From: Paracoccaceae bacterium
GTDB taxonomy: Bacteria > Pseudomonadota > Alphaproteobacteria > Rhodobacterales > Rhodobacteraceae
NCBI GenBank assembly: GCA_024304855.1
Contig: JAMWZG010000007.1
Coordinates: 1-43,331, forward strand
Length of the DNA stretch: 43,331 nucleotides
Direction: 5' to 3'
Each line of letters begins with the position of its first letter. Positions within the stretch are counted from its first letter, which is position 1. Positions 24,150 to 32,425 of the stretch are shown in pieces. The notes beneath the pieces are model-generated. The model was given only the letters and a program-made list of their open reading frames with translations. It was not told where the DNA came from and ran no database searches. The translations under genes and the position numbers were made by a program.

Positions 24150-24822
24150 ATGGCGAACCTCCCGCACCCCGTCACGGGTAACGCCGAGGGCCACTTAGAC
24201 CGACTTGTTTTTGGCCATTCGACTGTCAGCATCGCGGATTTTGACCCTGAGCGCGTCGAAGATCACGAGGGGATACATGCGCTCCAGCGCCCGGCTCTGC
24301 CAGTCCCGCACCTCGTCCAGAACGGCATCGGTGACGCGGCTGATGAGGTCAGGCGAGACCTGCAGTCCGTAGACATCCTCAAGGTGAGCCCTAGTGTCGC
24401 GAACCGATAGGCCGGCAGCATAGAGCCCGACGATCTTGTCGTCGATCCCATCGATCCGGGTCTGGCCTTTCTTTACCAGCTCAGACTGGAAACTACCGTC
24501 CCGATCACGCGGCACGGCAATTGGCACCTCGCCGTCCTGCCCCTTCAGCCGCTTGGAGAATGTGCCGTTGCGACGGTTGCCCTGTCCCACGGGCGCGTCC
24601 TTGCCATCCTCATAGCCAAGATGCGCGGTCAGCTCAGCCCCCAGCATCCGCTCCATCAGCCGGATCTTCAGCTCCTTCATCGGTCCGGCATCGCCAAGAA
24701 AATCCTCAGGCCGCTCGCAGCCCTTAAGAAGTTCGTCCAGCAGTTCCTTGGAGATCGTCATCGTCCTTGCTCCTCTCAGGAAGCATGGACCAAACCGCAG
24801 TTACACAGAAGATCGGACACTC
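24150..24822 (-). mobile_element. IS256-family remnant
   Basis: One end survives near 24787-24822, with the GCAGTTACACAGAA wording typical of IS256-family inverted repeats. The transposase is cut after about 205 of the usual 400 or so residues, near 24150. The missing half and other end are not in the window. It adjoins an IS1595 fragment, so insertion and deletion are layered here. Confidence 0.75.
24195..24761 (-). pseudogene. IS256-family transposase, truncated
   Basis: The first 188 residues are intact (LKGCERPEDFLGDAGPMKEL, ELTAHLGYEDGKD, GNRRNGTFSKRLKG) up to the first catalytic Asp in VIFDALRVKIRD. After AKNKSV comes TAA (24195-24197) where the family has Tyr, and the same frame goes on as VALGVTRDGVREV before homology is lost. 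The gene therefore carries a nonsense mutation and a 3' deletion. Confidence 0.88.
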
Positions 24823-25026
24823 TCCGGACGCCTGATAGGCCGAACCAAGCGCGGCATGAAGGGCGTGTATCAGCACTGCGGCAAGCAGCACCTGCACCGC
24901 TACGCAGCGGAGTTTGACTTCCGCTACAACAACCGCAAAGCAAACGGGATAGATGATTCTCAGCGCGCGATTAACGTGCTATCATGCGCGAACGATAAAC
25001 GACTGACCTATAGGTTGCCTGACTGA
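24823..25026 (+). pseudogene. IS1595-family (ISXO2-like) transposase, C-terminal fragment
   Basis: About 60 C-terminal residues remain: KRGMKGVYQHCGKQHLHRYA, AEFDFRYNNRKANG and KRLTYRLPD, the signature end of ISXO2-like transposases. The 5' part was replaced by the IS256 end. The stop is two bases before the ATG of the unknown gene at 25029, so this fragment now forms the upstream region of that operon. Confidence 0.83.
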
Positions 25027-25028
25027 TT

Positions 25029-25832
25029 ATGGCCCCACCCGGCGGAAAAGACCTTAGTTACAAGATATTCGGCCTCGACCGCATGCAGGGCGAGGTCGTC
25101 GCCGACGTGTTTGCTAAGCAAATTTCCTCGATTATAGGTGGGCTTAAGAAGGCTGACAAATCCGCAAACGGAGGTAGTCGCTTCGAATATGTAATCGCGG
25201 GCCTAAAAACAGGCTCTGCCGAGATCGAGTTCCGTGAGAAAGTTGTTTCAGAAAAGCCTGTGAGGGCTTCACCTGCCAGCAAGTTTCTTTCAGTTGGAGC
25301 TACTATCTCAAGTGGTGTAGCCTTCGCTCCGGAGAGCGAGGTAGACGAGATAATGCTCAACCTCTATTCAAGCCTCAGTAAAGGTGCTGAAGAGAGTTTC
25401 AAGTATGCCACGGCTGGCAATGGAGGCGAGCCTATTATCCGCGTGGACAGGTTTCTGAACAAGCAGGTGTCAAGACTAATCGCTTCTGCAAAGGCTGCTG
25501 CTGACGCGGCTCCCGCAAAGTTTTTTTCAGGCAGCGCCATTGGGACATTTTTCGGAGAAATTCAGGCTGTCGATCTTAAGGGCGATGTTCCGGACGCAAG
25601 GCTTATTCTGTCGCCAGGCGGAAAGCCGATAGAGTGCGTCCTTTACGGAATGGATCTAAGCGAAGTCCGGCTGGCACTGGGGAGTCGGGTATCAGTGACG
25701 GGAACGGCTATTTATGAAGGTCAAACTGGACTTCCATCTAGGATTGAGATCAGGAAGATACAGACCTTTGAAGGGTGTAGTATTGAGAGACTGGCTGGGT
25801 CGCTTAAGCCGATGAATATCATCAATGGCTGA
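25029..25832 (+). CDS. Unknown protein, first gene of a PIN/thermonuclease operon
   Basis: A 267-residue protein without a domain that I recognise. The N-terminal half is mixed alpha/beta; the C-terminal third (about 170-250: GTFFGEIQAVDLKGDVPDAR, IECVLYGMDLSEVRLALGSR, VSVTGTAIYEG) looks like a small beta-barrel of the SH3/OB type, inferred from alternating hydrophobic strands only. No signal peptide or membrane segment. The start has a weak ribosome binding site and lies two bases after an IS1595 transposase remnant, so the true start might have been altered. It overlaps the PIN gene by 8 bases. By position it could be the antitoxin or specificity partner of the nuclease. Confidence 0.68.
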   Translation: MAPPGGKDLSYKIFGLDRMQGEVVADVFAKQISSIIGGLKKADKSANGGSRFEYVIAGLKTGSAEIEFREKVVSEKPVRASPASKFLSVGATISSGVAFAPESEVDEIMLNLYSSLSKGAEESFKYATAGNGGEPIIRVDRFLNKQVSRLIASAKAAADAAPAKFFSGSAIGTFFGEIQAVDLKGDVPDARLILSPGGKPIECVLYGMDLSEVRLALGSRVSVTGTAIYEGQTGLPSRIEIRKIQTFEGCSIERLAGSLKPMNIING

Positions 25833-26532
25833 AACTAAAACAATCCTGTGGGACACATGCGTTCTGTATCGCTGGCTGACAAAATTTCCCACCGATTATG
25901 TTGATCACATTCAGGCGCATGTGGACGACGCCAAGGCTGGGAAATCCGATATTTTCATTTCGACGATTTCCCTAGCCGAGTTGCGCCCAAGTATGGTCAA
26001 TCAAGCTAGCGAAACGCCGGTAAGCATTCTCAGAAGGCTGTGCTCTTTCATCACGCCAGTTGACACCCTTCCAGACATTATGTCGTTAGCAGGTGAACTC
26101 CGGGACAATGAATACTTGCATGTGGATGGAGACCCAAAAAGGGCAAAAGTGACCCTCACTTTAGGTGACGCCGTGCATCTTGCTACTGGGATCTGGATGC
26201 GTGAATACTCTGGCGCTCAGAATGTTGAATTCCATACCTTTGATGACGGAAAAGGAAAAGGGAACGCTGAGGGGCGCGGGGTTTCCATGCTGTCTTTTCA
26301 CAATTGGACAAGAAACCTCGAGAATTCAAACTGTGTTCAGCAAGCTATTGAATTAAAACGCAAGTTACCGGATCACGCATTATGCAAACTACCCCCAAAA
26401 GGCCAATTAGACCGCTTCAAGGAAGCCGCCCGCGAAGTCGCGACGGACGACGACGAAGCGCGCTTCAACGAAAAGCTGCGGAAGTTGGTGCGGCAGAAGC
26501 CCGCTGATAAGACTGACACCTCAGATGATTAA
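25825..26532 (+). CDS. PIN-domain nuclease (VapC-like)
   Basis: A 235-residue protein whose first 145 residues carry the PIN acidic set: Asp10 in ILWDTCVLYRWL, Glu52 in SLAELRPS, Asp115 in LGDAVHLATG and Asp140/141 in FHTFDDGKG. PIN domains are metal-dependent ribonucleases, often type II toxins. It is longer than typical VapC (about 130 residues), with an extra charged helical tail (150-235, FKEAAREVATDDDEARFNEK). It overlaps both neighbours by 8 bases, so the three genes are translationally coupled. A classical small VapB antitoxin is absent; the larger upstream protein would have to fill that role. Confidence 0.85.
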   Translation: MAETKTILWDTCVLYRWLTKFPTDYVDHIQAHVDDAKAGKSDIFISTISLAELRPSMVNQASETPVSILRRLCSFITPVDTLPDIMSLAGELRDNEYLHVDGDPKRAKVTLTLGDAVHLATGIWMREYSGAQNVEFHTFDDGKGKGNAEGRGVSMLSFHNWTRNLENSNCVQQAIELKRKLPDHALCKLPPKGQLDRFKEAAREVATDDDEARFNEKLRKLVRQKPADKTDTSDD

Positions 26533-26935
26533 GCGGACCGTTGCCGCACTGCTGATGCCCCCAATGGTGGCTTATGCGGATGATGTGCCTGATTGCGGCC
26601 TATACACTTATGCCGCAGAAATTGTGCGTGTGATCGATGGTGATACGGTTGTCGCCGACATCGATCTGGGCTTCAACACATGGCGTCATAACGAGCACCT
26701 TCGGCTCTTTGAGATTGAAACGCCGGAACGCGGCGCCGACGGTTACGATCAAGCGGCAGAAGGCTTGCGAACCCGTATAGATGGGCAGAGCGTCTACATA
26801 TGCACGGTGCCTATGGTCCGCAGCGAACGTGAGGCACGCGGTAGTTTTGGGCGCTACTTAGCTGTCATTTATTTCGAGGGTGAGAACATCAACGAATGGA
26901 TGCTGTCTGAAGGATTGGCGCGGCCATACGAGTAA
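26525..26935 (+). CDS. Exported thermonuclease-like (SNase) protein
   Basis: A 136-residue protein with a signal peptide (MIKRTVAALLMPPMVAYA, cut about 18) and a staphylococcal-nuclease fold: VRVIDGDTVV (Asp38, Asp40, Thr41), RLFEIETPERG (Arg60, Glu65, Thr66, Glu68) and GRYLAVIYFEG (Arg110). These align with the nuclease residues D19/D21, R35, D40-T41, E43 and R87, with Glu in place of the D40 ligand. It probably cuts DNA or RNA outside the cytoplasm. It starts within the end of the PIN gene (8-base overlap) and is the last gene of the operon. Confidence 0.85.
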   Translation: MIKRTVAALLMPPMVAYADDVPDCGLYTYAAEIVRVIDGDTVVADIDLGFNTWRHNEHLRLFEIETPERGADGYDQAAEGLRTRIDGQSVYICTVPMVRSEREARGSFGRYLAVIYFEGENINEWMLSEGLARPYE

Positions 26936-26965
26936 AGGGTTTGTTAAATATACAACCGCCCTAGT

Positions 26966-27367
26966 TTATATAGAAAGCATTCTAAAAAAAATGTAGATGA
27001 TGATTGCCGGAGGTGCAAGCACCATAGCGGCCAATTTTAATTCCCTTAAGGGTGAACTCTGAGCGTTCCACCACGCTTGAGAATCTTCTAAGTTTTGTTT
27101 TCTTATTTGTTCAATTAACTCATTTTCTTTTTCGTCTAAAATACTCCAAAATGGATGATTTTTTGAAGAAAACACTGACTGAAGCTCGGCGCGCGCCTCG
27201 TCAATATCAGCCCTAGGCGTTTCGCTATCGGCACCGGCAAGAGCTAGAAGTTCATTGATTTCGATGTGACAGTCCTTTCCTCCAGCCATCCCGACCATCG
27301 AAGCGATCCCACGCGTCCTATTTTGGAGCAACTTGCTCTTAAATTGAAACCGACTTTTTTGTCCCAT
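26966..27367 (-). CDS. Unknown protein with C-terminal membrane anchor
   Basis: A 133-residue protein, charged and helical, with one hydrophobic segment at the very C-terminus (LAAMVLAPPAIIIYIFFRML, about 110-130) and so probably tail-anchored. The frame extends upstream to a TTG at 27397 that would overlap the preceding gene; ATG 27367 with GGGATTAG before it is preferred. AT-rich. It follows the exported protein gene by 17 bases and is likely co-transcribed. No family recognised. Confidence 0.6.
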   Translation of the reverse strand: MGQKSRFQFKSKLLQNRTRGIASMVGMAGGKDCHIEINELLALAGADSETPRADIDEARAELQSVFSSKNHPFWSILDEKENELIEQIRKQNLEDSQAWWNAQSSPLRELKLAAMVLAPPAIIIYIFFRMLSI

Positions 27368-27384
27368 TCTAATCCCAAAATAAA

Positions 27385-28170
27385 TCAATACAGCCAATCA
27401 AACTCTATGAATTCACAATTCATCTCAACTGCTGTGCTGTCGTTGCTGTAGCGAGTTTCAACACCGTCATGCCTCTGTGCGCAACTCTGTTCTAAAATAA
27501 CTTCATTTGGGTTTGATGATATAGACCGCTTCACGTAGTCCCAGCCAAACAACTGATCTTTCTTTTCCAGGCGATCAAGCGTTACAACCCCACAAATCCC
27601 ACCATCTTTGCTTTGATCTGCAACTGCAGTCCAAATTGTGTCAGTATTCCTCCTAAAATTCCTCTCCCAGCTCATCGACTTGACGACACACGTCTTTGTT
27701 TCAATATCTACGAAATGTTGGATATGAGCCTCAATACTAGGCATATCTTTATTAGTGCAAATATTTTGCAACCGAAGAAGCACATCCTCAAGAATAGCAA
27801 TCTGCTTTGGTGAAAGGTCAGATAACTCTTGGTCGTCTGCCTTGATACCCTCACCAATTCTATCCTCAATGTCCGGCAAGACCTCGCAAGCGTCATCAAT
27901 AAACTCAGCCTTCTCTTTTTCACCTGATAGGCTGGCAACAATATCAGATACCGTTTTCTCTATCTGATTGGGGTTTGATTTATACTCAACCCAAGTTTCT
28001 TTGATTTCGCAACTTACCTCAACGGCATCTATGGCCCGGCAGGCGAAGGTCAGCTCTGAAACAAGGTCACGGTTGTGAGTGGTTCCAATGCCTGGAGCCT
28101 TCTGTGCCACCGCTGGCCCCGCCAGCGCACACACAGCACCAATGATCAAACCACTTGCTGCAAATCGCAT
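27385..28170 (-). CDS. Unknown exported protein
   Basis: A 261-residue protein with a clear signal peptide (MRFAASGLIIGAVCALAGPAVAQ, cut about residue 22). The mature part has eight cysteines, many spaced as if in disulfides (TFACRAI, VSCEIKE, DACEVLP, QNICTNK, KTCVVKS, GICGVVT, QSCAQRH, MNCEFIE), so it is probably a folded periplasmic protein. AAGGAG nine bases before ATG 28170 is a strong start. AT-rich codon use except in the signal peptide. It forms an operon with the tail-anchored protein; function unknown. Confidence 0.72.
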   Translation of the reverse strand: MRFAASGLIIGAVCALAGPAVAQKAPGIGTTHNRDLVSELTFACRAIDAVEVSCEIKETWVEYKSNPNQIEKTVSDIVASLSGEKEKAEFIDDACEVLPDIEDRIGEGIKADDQELSDLSPKQIAILEDVLLRLQNICTNKDMPSIEAHIQHFVDIETKTCVVKSMSWERNFRRNTDTIWTAVADQSKDGGICGVVTLDRLEKKDQLFGWDYVKRSISSNPNEVILEQSCAQRHDGVETRYSNDSTAVEMNCEFIEFDWLY

Positions 28171-29040
28171 CGAGAAAAACTCCTTCAGGTTGGGCTGAGA
28201 CTAGGACAGCTCACTGCACCGGGCAACAAAAAGACCGCATTGCTGAGGCCTTGTTTGTTGTGGCGATATAGGCGTCGTCCTTCTTCGCCGGTGCCTTCTT
28301 CTTCTCGTCCTTCTTCGCCGGTGCCTCCTCCAATGCAGCGGTATCATCCCCGACTGCAATGTTCTTGCCACCCTTGAGAACTTGGCTCAGGCCAAACGTT
28401 GAGGCGGTTGACTGCAACAGTCTCCTCCTCAACAAGTGCTTTGGTCTTTACCCAGGCCGTGAAGTGGGTGAGGCCGTTATTTTTTTTAGCGGATCACCTT
28501 AGCAAACTGGCCCGGGAAGCTCTCGATAATTGAACCAGGCTTCATACGACTATGCTGGTGTTAACGCATCGATAACCGTAGCAAATGAACCAGTGCGGAA
28601 GGCTCCATCATCTCCTCCATCTCCTCATCAGTTGCCAACTCGTAGCCAGCAACGCCTATCGGTGAGGAACACAGATCCCAACATGACGCAGATCGCAGAA
28701 AGGGACCTTCGTCACTTTGGCTCAAACAGCCCAAAGGGTGCTGCCAGCGTGACCGCCACTGCCCGGGTGCAGGCTATGGGCGAGGTTATAGCCACAACAC
28801 TTGATTATCCGGGCATCCGCTACCAGAAGCTTGCGGTGCGTGTCGCCGAACGCGATCTGCGCGTCCCTGAACTCCAGCCGAACGCGTCGGTCGAAATCAA
28901 CGCGATCTGCCCGCTGCAAGTCCGCACCCTCTGGGTGATACATGAAGCACGCCCATTCGCAGCCATCAACGCCATAATTTTTATACACAGTAACGCCATC
29001 CGGGCAGCGAGATCCCCGGATTACTTGCGTATTGTGGGCT
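28171..29040. other. Degenerate stretch between exported-protein gene and terminase
   Basis: These 870 bases hold no gene that I can support as intact. A minus-strand frame at 28211-28435 contains a Lys/Ala repeat (APAKKDEKKKAPAKKD) without a clear start signal. A plus-strand frame at 28530-29093 overlaps the terminase end and has no recognisable product. A minus-strand stretch at 28854-28988 resembles a transposase N-terminus (separate entry). The region is probably the scar left where genes downstream of terL were lost. Confidence 0.5.
28854..28988 (-). pseudogene. Possible IS1380-family transposase fragment
   Basis: About 45 residues, including CFMYHPEGADLQRADR and DFDRRVRLEFRDAQI, recall the start of IS1380-type transposases, in which a FDRRVRLEF stretch precedes SSDGGLL. 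The similarity ends there and no catalytic domain follows. I rely on memory of the motif, so the call is tentative; the frame could also be a phage gene remnant. Confidence 0.35.
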
Positions 29041-30456
29041 TCAGTTTATCCGGCAAGTCATTCGGCGCTGACGCAGAACCATCGCTACTTTGACCCGGAC
29101 CGTCACCGTCCGACAAAGAGCCACTACGCCTGCCACTGCGTTAGCGAGGTCATCGTGTCCACCGGGCGGGTGATCGATCGTGTCGCGGCCGCCCCGGCTC
29201 GTGCGCCGTTCTAGAGCGACAAGCTGGCGGGCAAGTGCATGATCTGGCGGTAACTCGACACAACCCGAGTTCATCGCTGCCAGCATTTCGAGATACAGGC
29301 CGCTGCGGTCGAGTTCCGAAACTTCATAATGAATTCCATGCTTCTGGAATTCATCGCGCGGCCAACGGCCCGCGTATCTGTCGCCAGTCACGCACGTGAT
29401 ACCGTAAGACTTCAACAGGCAAGCATGTTCACCGGCAATTGCGGCAGGGCTGCCGCGCAGCCCCCGCACCGCATCGATGACAACCGCGTCACCGTCTTTG
29501 TGACCAATGGCGACCGTGAATTCGTCCTGCCCTCCCCCAGCGGGGTCGGTGAAGGCGTAGTATTCGATTCCTTGCGCAAAAGGCAGTTCCTTGGGTTTGG
29601 GGCGGGTCGCCTGCTCTACAAGAGCCGGATTGATCAAGGATGCAATGTCAGTGCGGAACTGTGCAAGATACTCCGCCGCCGCGCGCGCTGCATCATCCTT
29701 CATCGCATCATCGACAACACGCGCAGGCAAGCTCGGATTCATAGTCCGGCTTGGAGCTTGGGCGACCAGCACCGGGCCAGTCTGCCCAAAGTGCCGCTTG
29801 TAAGCCGTCCAAAGAACGCCACGCCGCGCGTAAGGCGATGACAGGGCCACTAACTTGCCGCCCAACGTAGCAAGCGCAGGACGCAGTGCCGCGATGATCT
29901 CCACATCAGGGTTCGCGCCCTCAACATGCCAGAACGCGATTTCGTCCAAGATCGCAGCGGATAGCGTGTAACCTCGGACAGCCCTATGTGATGCAGTGTG
30001 AACCTCGATCGCCGCCCGGTTGGTGAATTCGATTGCCTCAGAATTCTCGCGCAACACCATGCGTCGCAACATCGCGTTCTCATTTACAAGACCGCTGATG
30101 TAGCGCATCACCGCCCGCGCCTGTCGGCGGTCGCTGGCAATGACCATGCAGGTTGCTACCTCGCCCGGTGCCAGCTGGTCACGGTAGTCTGTAAAGCAGG
30201 CTTCAAAGATTGCCAGCAAGCCCGCCACTTGGCTCTTGCCGCCGCGCCTGCCTACCGCAAGCCATAGCTCATCGTGCGGCACTGTCGGCGCTTCTGGGCG
30301 GCCGGTCAGTCCCTTGAACGTGTCCGTCTCTGTCGTGTCGAGTTGCAGTCCATAGAAACCTGACAACAGCGCCCGCCATGCTGTGAAGCTGTCAGCGCCA
30401 AAGGTGCCGCCGAACAGGTGCGGGTCCGTCATGGTTTGGCGAATATCAACGGCCAT
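29041..30456 (-). CDS. Phage terminase large subunit
   Basis: The 471-residue packaging motor has an ATPase domain with Walker A-like LAVGRRGGKSQ (about residues 67-77), Walker B AILDEIAFW, and a C-terminal nuclease domain with TDPAGGGQDEF, VTGDRYAGRW and GGHDDLANAVAG. The last 25 residues (after VVALC) are basic and may be altered by loss of sequence downstream. ATG 30456, with GGAAGG upstream, overlaps the end of the small subunit gene. No portal, protease or capsid gene follows, so it could serve only a satellite that uses helper-phage heads, or be a relic. Confidence 0.9.
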   Translation of the reverse strand: MAVDIRQTMTDPHLFGGTFGADSFTAWRALLSGFYGLQLDTTETDTFKGLTGRPEAPTVPHDELWLAVGRRGGKSQVAGLLAIFEACFTDYRDQLAPGEVATCMVIASDRRQARAVMRYISGLVNENAMLRRMVLRENSEAIEFTNRAAIEVHTASHRAVRGYTLSAAILDEIAFWHVEGANPDVEIIAALRPALATLGGKLVALSSPYARRGVLWTAYKRHFGQTGPVLVAQAPSRTMNPSLPARVVDDAMKDDAARAAAEYLAQFRTDIASLINPALVEQATRPKPKELPFAQGIEYYAFTDPAGGGQDEFTVAIGHKDGDAVVIDAVRGLRGSPAAIAGEHACLLKSYGITCVTGDRYAGRWPRDEFQKHGIHYEVSELDRSGLYLEMLAAMNSGCVELPPDHALARQLVALERRTSRGGRDTIDHPPGGHDDLANAVAGVVALCRTVTVRVKVAMVLRQRRMTCRIN

Positions 30457-30838
30457 CGTCCGCTGTCCTTCCTGCGATGTAGGACGCAAGGTCAGGGGTC
30501 ACATCGCGGGCCCGGCGATCAAGCCCAAGATCAGATAGCAGTCGGCGCTGCGAATTGCTGACGGTGCTGTATTGCAGCGGATCGAACTCCTCGCCCCTCG
30601 CAAGTTCGGCCTCTCGCTCCTCAGCCCATACCGCCATCGTCGCCGCTCTTGCGACAAGCTGGCGTTGCGCTTCTGTCAGGCCGCCGCCAAGATCGCTTTC
30701 GATCCCGGCTGTAATCTCTCGAAAGCGCCGCGCCATGAAGGACCGACCATCGACACCAGACAATGAGACAGCACCGTTTCCCCTTCGCGTTCCAGCTTGG
30801 GGCAGGACCGGGGCTTTGCGGCGTCTTTCCGGGATCAT
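30446..30838 (-). CDS. Terminase small subunit-like protein
   Basis: A 130-residue protein directly upstream of and overlapping (11 bases) the large terminase gene. It is helical with a central LTEAQRQLVARAATMAVWAE and a C-terminal QYSTVSNSQRRLLSDLGLDR, similar in layout to small terminase proteins of alphaproteobacterial prophages. AGGAG five bases before ATG 30838 fixes the start. Small terminases choose the DNA to be packaged; in satellites a private TerS diverts helper packaging, which makes this gene informative. Confidence 0.72.
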   Translation of the reverse strand: MIPERRRKAPVLPQAGTRRGNGAVSLSGVDGRSFMARRFREITAGIESDLGGGLTEAQRQLVARAATMAVWAEEREAELARGEEFDPLQYSTVSNSQRRLLSDLGLDRRARDVTPDLASYIAGRTADDGR

Positions 30839-31026
30839 CCTCGCTCCTATAAGGGCAGGTTGAAGGGTGGTTTTCTAACCAGTAGCATTGCAAGCATCTG
30901 CTTTCATTATTTCATTCCGTTTCATTGGGTCCCTACATAGCAGCCAACCCCCGGAATCGCCCGCTGCGCAGAAAAGAAGGTCGAGAAGGTCGAAATTTCT
31001 GCCGGGCTTTCACTCCCCTCCTTGGG

Positions 31027-31051
31027 TCGCACCCACCCCGAGGGGGTGCGA
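31027..31051. other. Hairpin next to the iteron array
   Basis: TCGCACCC (31027-31034) and GGGTGCGA (31044-31051) are perfect 8-bp arms around a 9-base loop. It lies 37 bases from the first iteron, in the 348-base gap between the small terminase and the helicase gene, followed by G-runs around GGGGGTATAAGGGGG. It could be part of an origin or packaging site, or end transcription of the helicase operon. Confidence 0.5.
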
Positions 31052-31088
31052 AACCCTTGGGGGTATAAGGGGGTTGCGCAGCACCCAC

Positions 31089-31157
31089 GTTCAGCAGGGG
31101 TTCAGCAGGGGTTCAGTAGGGGGTTCAGCAGGTAGTCTGGCAGGGGGTTGAGCAGGG
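31089..31157. repeat. Iteron-like array, six copies of an 11-bp repeat
   Basis: Units starting at 31089, 31100, 31111, 31123, 31135 and 31147 follow GTTCAGCAGGG; the first two are exact, the third, fourth and sixth differ by one base and the fifth is more degenerate. Spacing is 11, 11, 12, 12 and 12, about one helical turn, so all copies face the same side of the DNA. Such phased iterons are typical of replication initiator sites. The array lies just downstream of the RepA-like helicase gene and upstream of terS. Confidence 0.82.
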
Positions 31158-31186
31158 GTCACGTTTCGTTGCTCCCCATATCTCGT

Positions 31187-32425
31187 TCATCCCTCAACAC
31201 TGGACCGCATGATCCGCATCGTTTGTTTGGAAGGTGAGGTATGCCCTCCCAGCGCCTCGATAATTTCGCCCTTGTGGAAAAGGCGTTCCATAGCCGCGTG
31301 TAGGGCATCCTTGCTTAGCCCCTCGGCTTGCCCGCTGCCCGCGAATGCCTTGGGCGCATAACCCACTGCCTTGGCCGATTTGACGGGTCGGTTCTGGCGG
31401 GTAAAGTCATCAAGCAGGCGCAGGAATACGCGCTCGGCCTTGTTGTCCAACGCCGTGCGGTCCAGCCCTGTCGCTCCCATTTCAGTGGCGAAGACGCCTT
31501 CTTTCCAAGCCATATTAAGCTCAGCACCAATGCGCGCATGGTTGGCTTTCAAGCCCCTCAGTATACGCAGGTCTGGGTTGTCCTCGATCCTATCTTTCCC
31601 CTCGCCCTGATACACACGCTCCAGATACAGGCGTGATCTGACAGAGTTGTGCCAGGCGGTCGAACCGCTCAGGCCAGAACCCGATGACATGCCGGCAAGG
31701 GACGGGTGCGATAGCAGGATAACCGCGCAGCTATGATTGATCGCCAGTTTTTTGAGCATCCCAATGAACTGCCGAACTTGCGCCCGGTCGTTTTCATTGC
31801 CGGGAAACAGGTCGGCGCTCGTGTCCAGAACCAGCAGAACAGGCTTCTCTGCCGTCATGGCCTTATCGAGCCCGCGATAAAGCGGCGTGGGCTCCAGTTT
31901 TCCGCTTGGGTGGAGGATGGCAAGCAACGCATCCTCGCCTGCCATCGATTTAAACATGAAGCGGCTCAGATCCGCGAATGAACCACCCTGCGCTTGCACA
32001 ATATCAAACTGTCGCCTGTGCAGCTCATCGTCATCGTCCTCCGCAGACAGCATGGCAGCTTTACCCTCCTTTACCTCCAGCCCCAGCCACGCCCCCCCTT
32101 TCGCTGCCGCTATGGCCAGTTGCAGCGCCAGAAGAGACTTGCCGGTGCCGCCATCACCTGACAGCAAGGTGACGGTTTTCATCGGGATAAGGTCTTGCAC
32201 CAGCCACTCCCGAGCCGGGACGGGTTTCCCATGCAGCTCAGAGCCGCGCTTGAAGAATGAGGCATCCTGTCCAGGTGCATGAAGAGACTTCGCTGGCGCC
32301 TGCGCCCGGTCTGCCCGCACTTCATCCTCATAAGGCGGAAAGGGCATGTCGGCACCATCAAGGGCGATAGCCTGCCGTGCTTGACCGATCGGCTTCAGGT
32401 CATTGAAAGGATCATCCTGAATCAT
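31187..32425 (-). CDS. RepA-like hexameric helicase (AAA_25 ATPase)
   Basis: A 412-residue RecA-fold ATPase: Walker A SGDGGTGKSLLA (about 89-100), Walker B PVLLVLDTSADLF, and LLSHPSLAGMSSGSGLSGSTAWHNSVR, the sensor region characteristic of RSF1010 RepA-type replicative helicases. The C-terminal 100 residues resemble a winged-helix tail. The ATG at 32425 overlaps the stop of the gene before it (ATGA) and has a G-rich ribosome binding site. In mobile elements this protein drives autonomous replication, and the iteron array next to it supports that. Confidence 0.87.
   Translation of the reverse strand: MIQDDPFNDLKPIGQARQAIALDGADMPFPPYEDEVRADRAQAPAKSLHAPGQDASFFKRGSELHGKPVPAREWLVQDLIPMKTVTLLSGDGGTGKSLLALQLAIAAAKGGAWLGLEVKEGKAAMLSAEDDDDELHRRQFDIVQAQGGSFADLSRFMFKSMAGEDALLAILHPSGKLEPTPLYRGLDKAMTAEKPVLLVLDTSADLFPGNENDRAQVRQFIGMLKKLAINHSCAVILLSHPSLAGMSSGSGLSGSTAWHNSVRSRLYLERVYQGEGKDRIEDNPDLRILRGLKANHARIGAELNMAWKEGVFATEMGATGLDRTALDNKAERVFLRLLDDFTRQNRPVKSAKAVGYAPKAFAGSGQAEGLSKDALHAAMERLFHKGEIIEALGGHTSPSKQTMRIMRSSVEG

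Noticed and set aside
24029..24232. Small minus-strand frame after the IS256 fragment as a gene
   Set aside because: It spans the IS256 break point and the MerR promoter region; the IS256 reading is in a different frame there.
28530..29093. Plus-strand frame opposite the scar region as a gene
   Set aside because: It overlaps the end of terL, has no recognised product, and the opposite strand has a transposase-like stretch.
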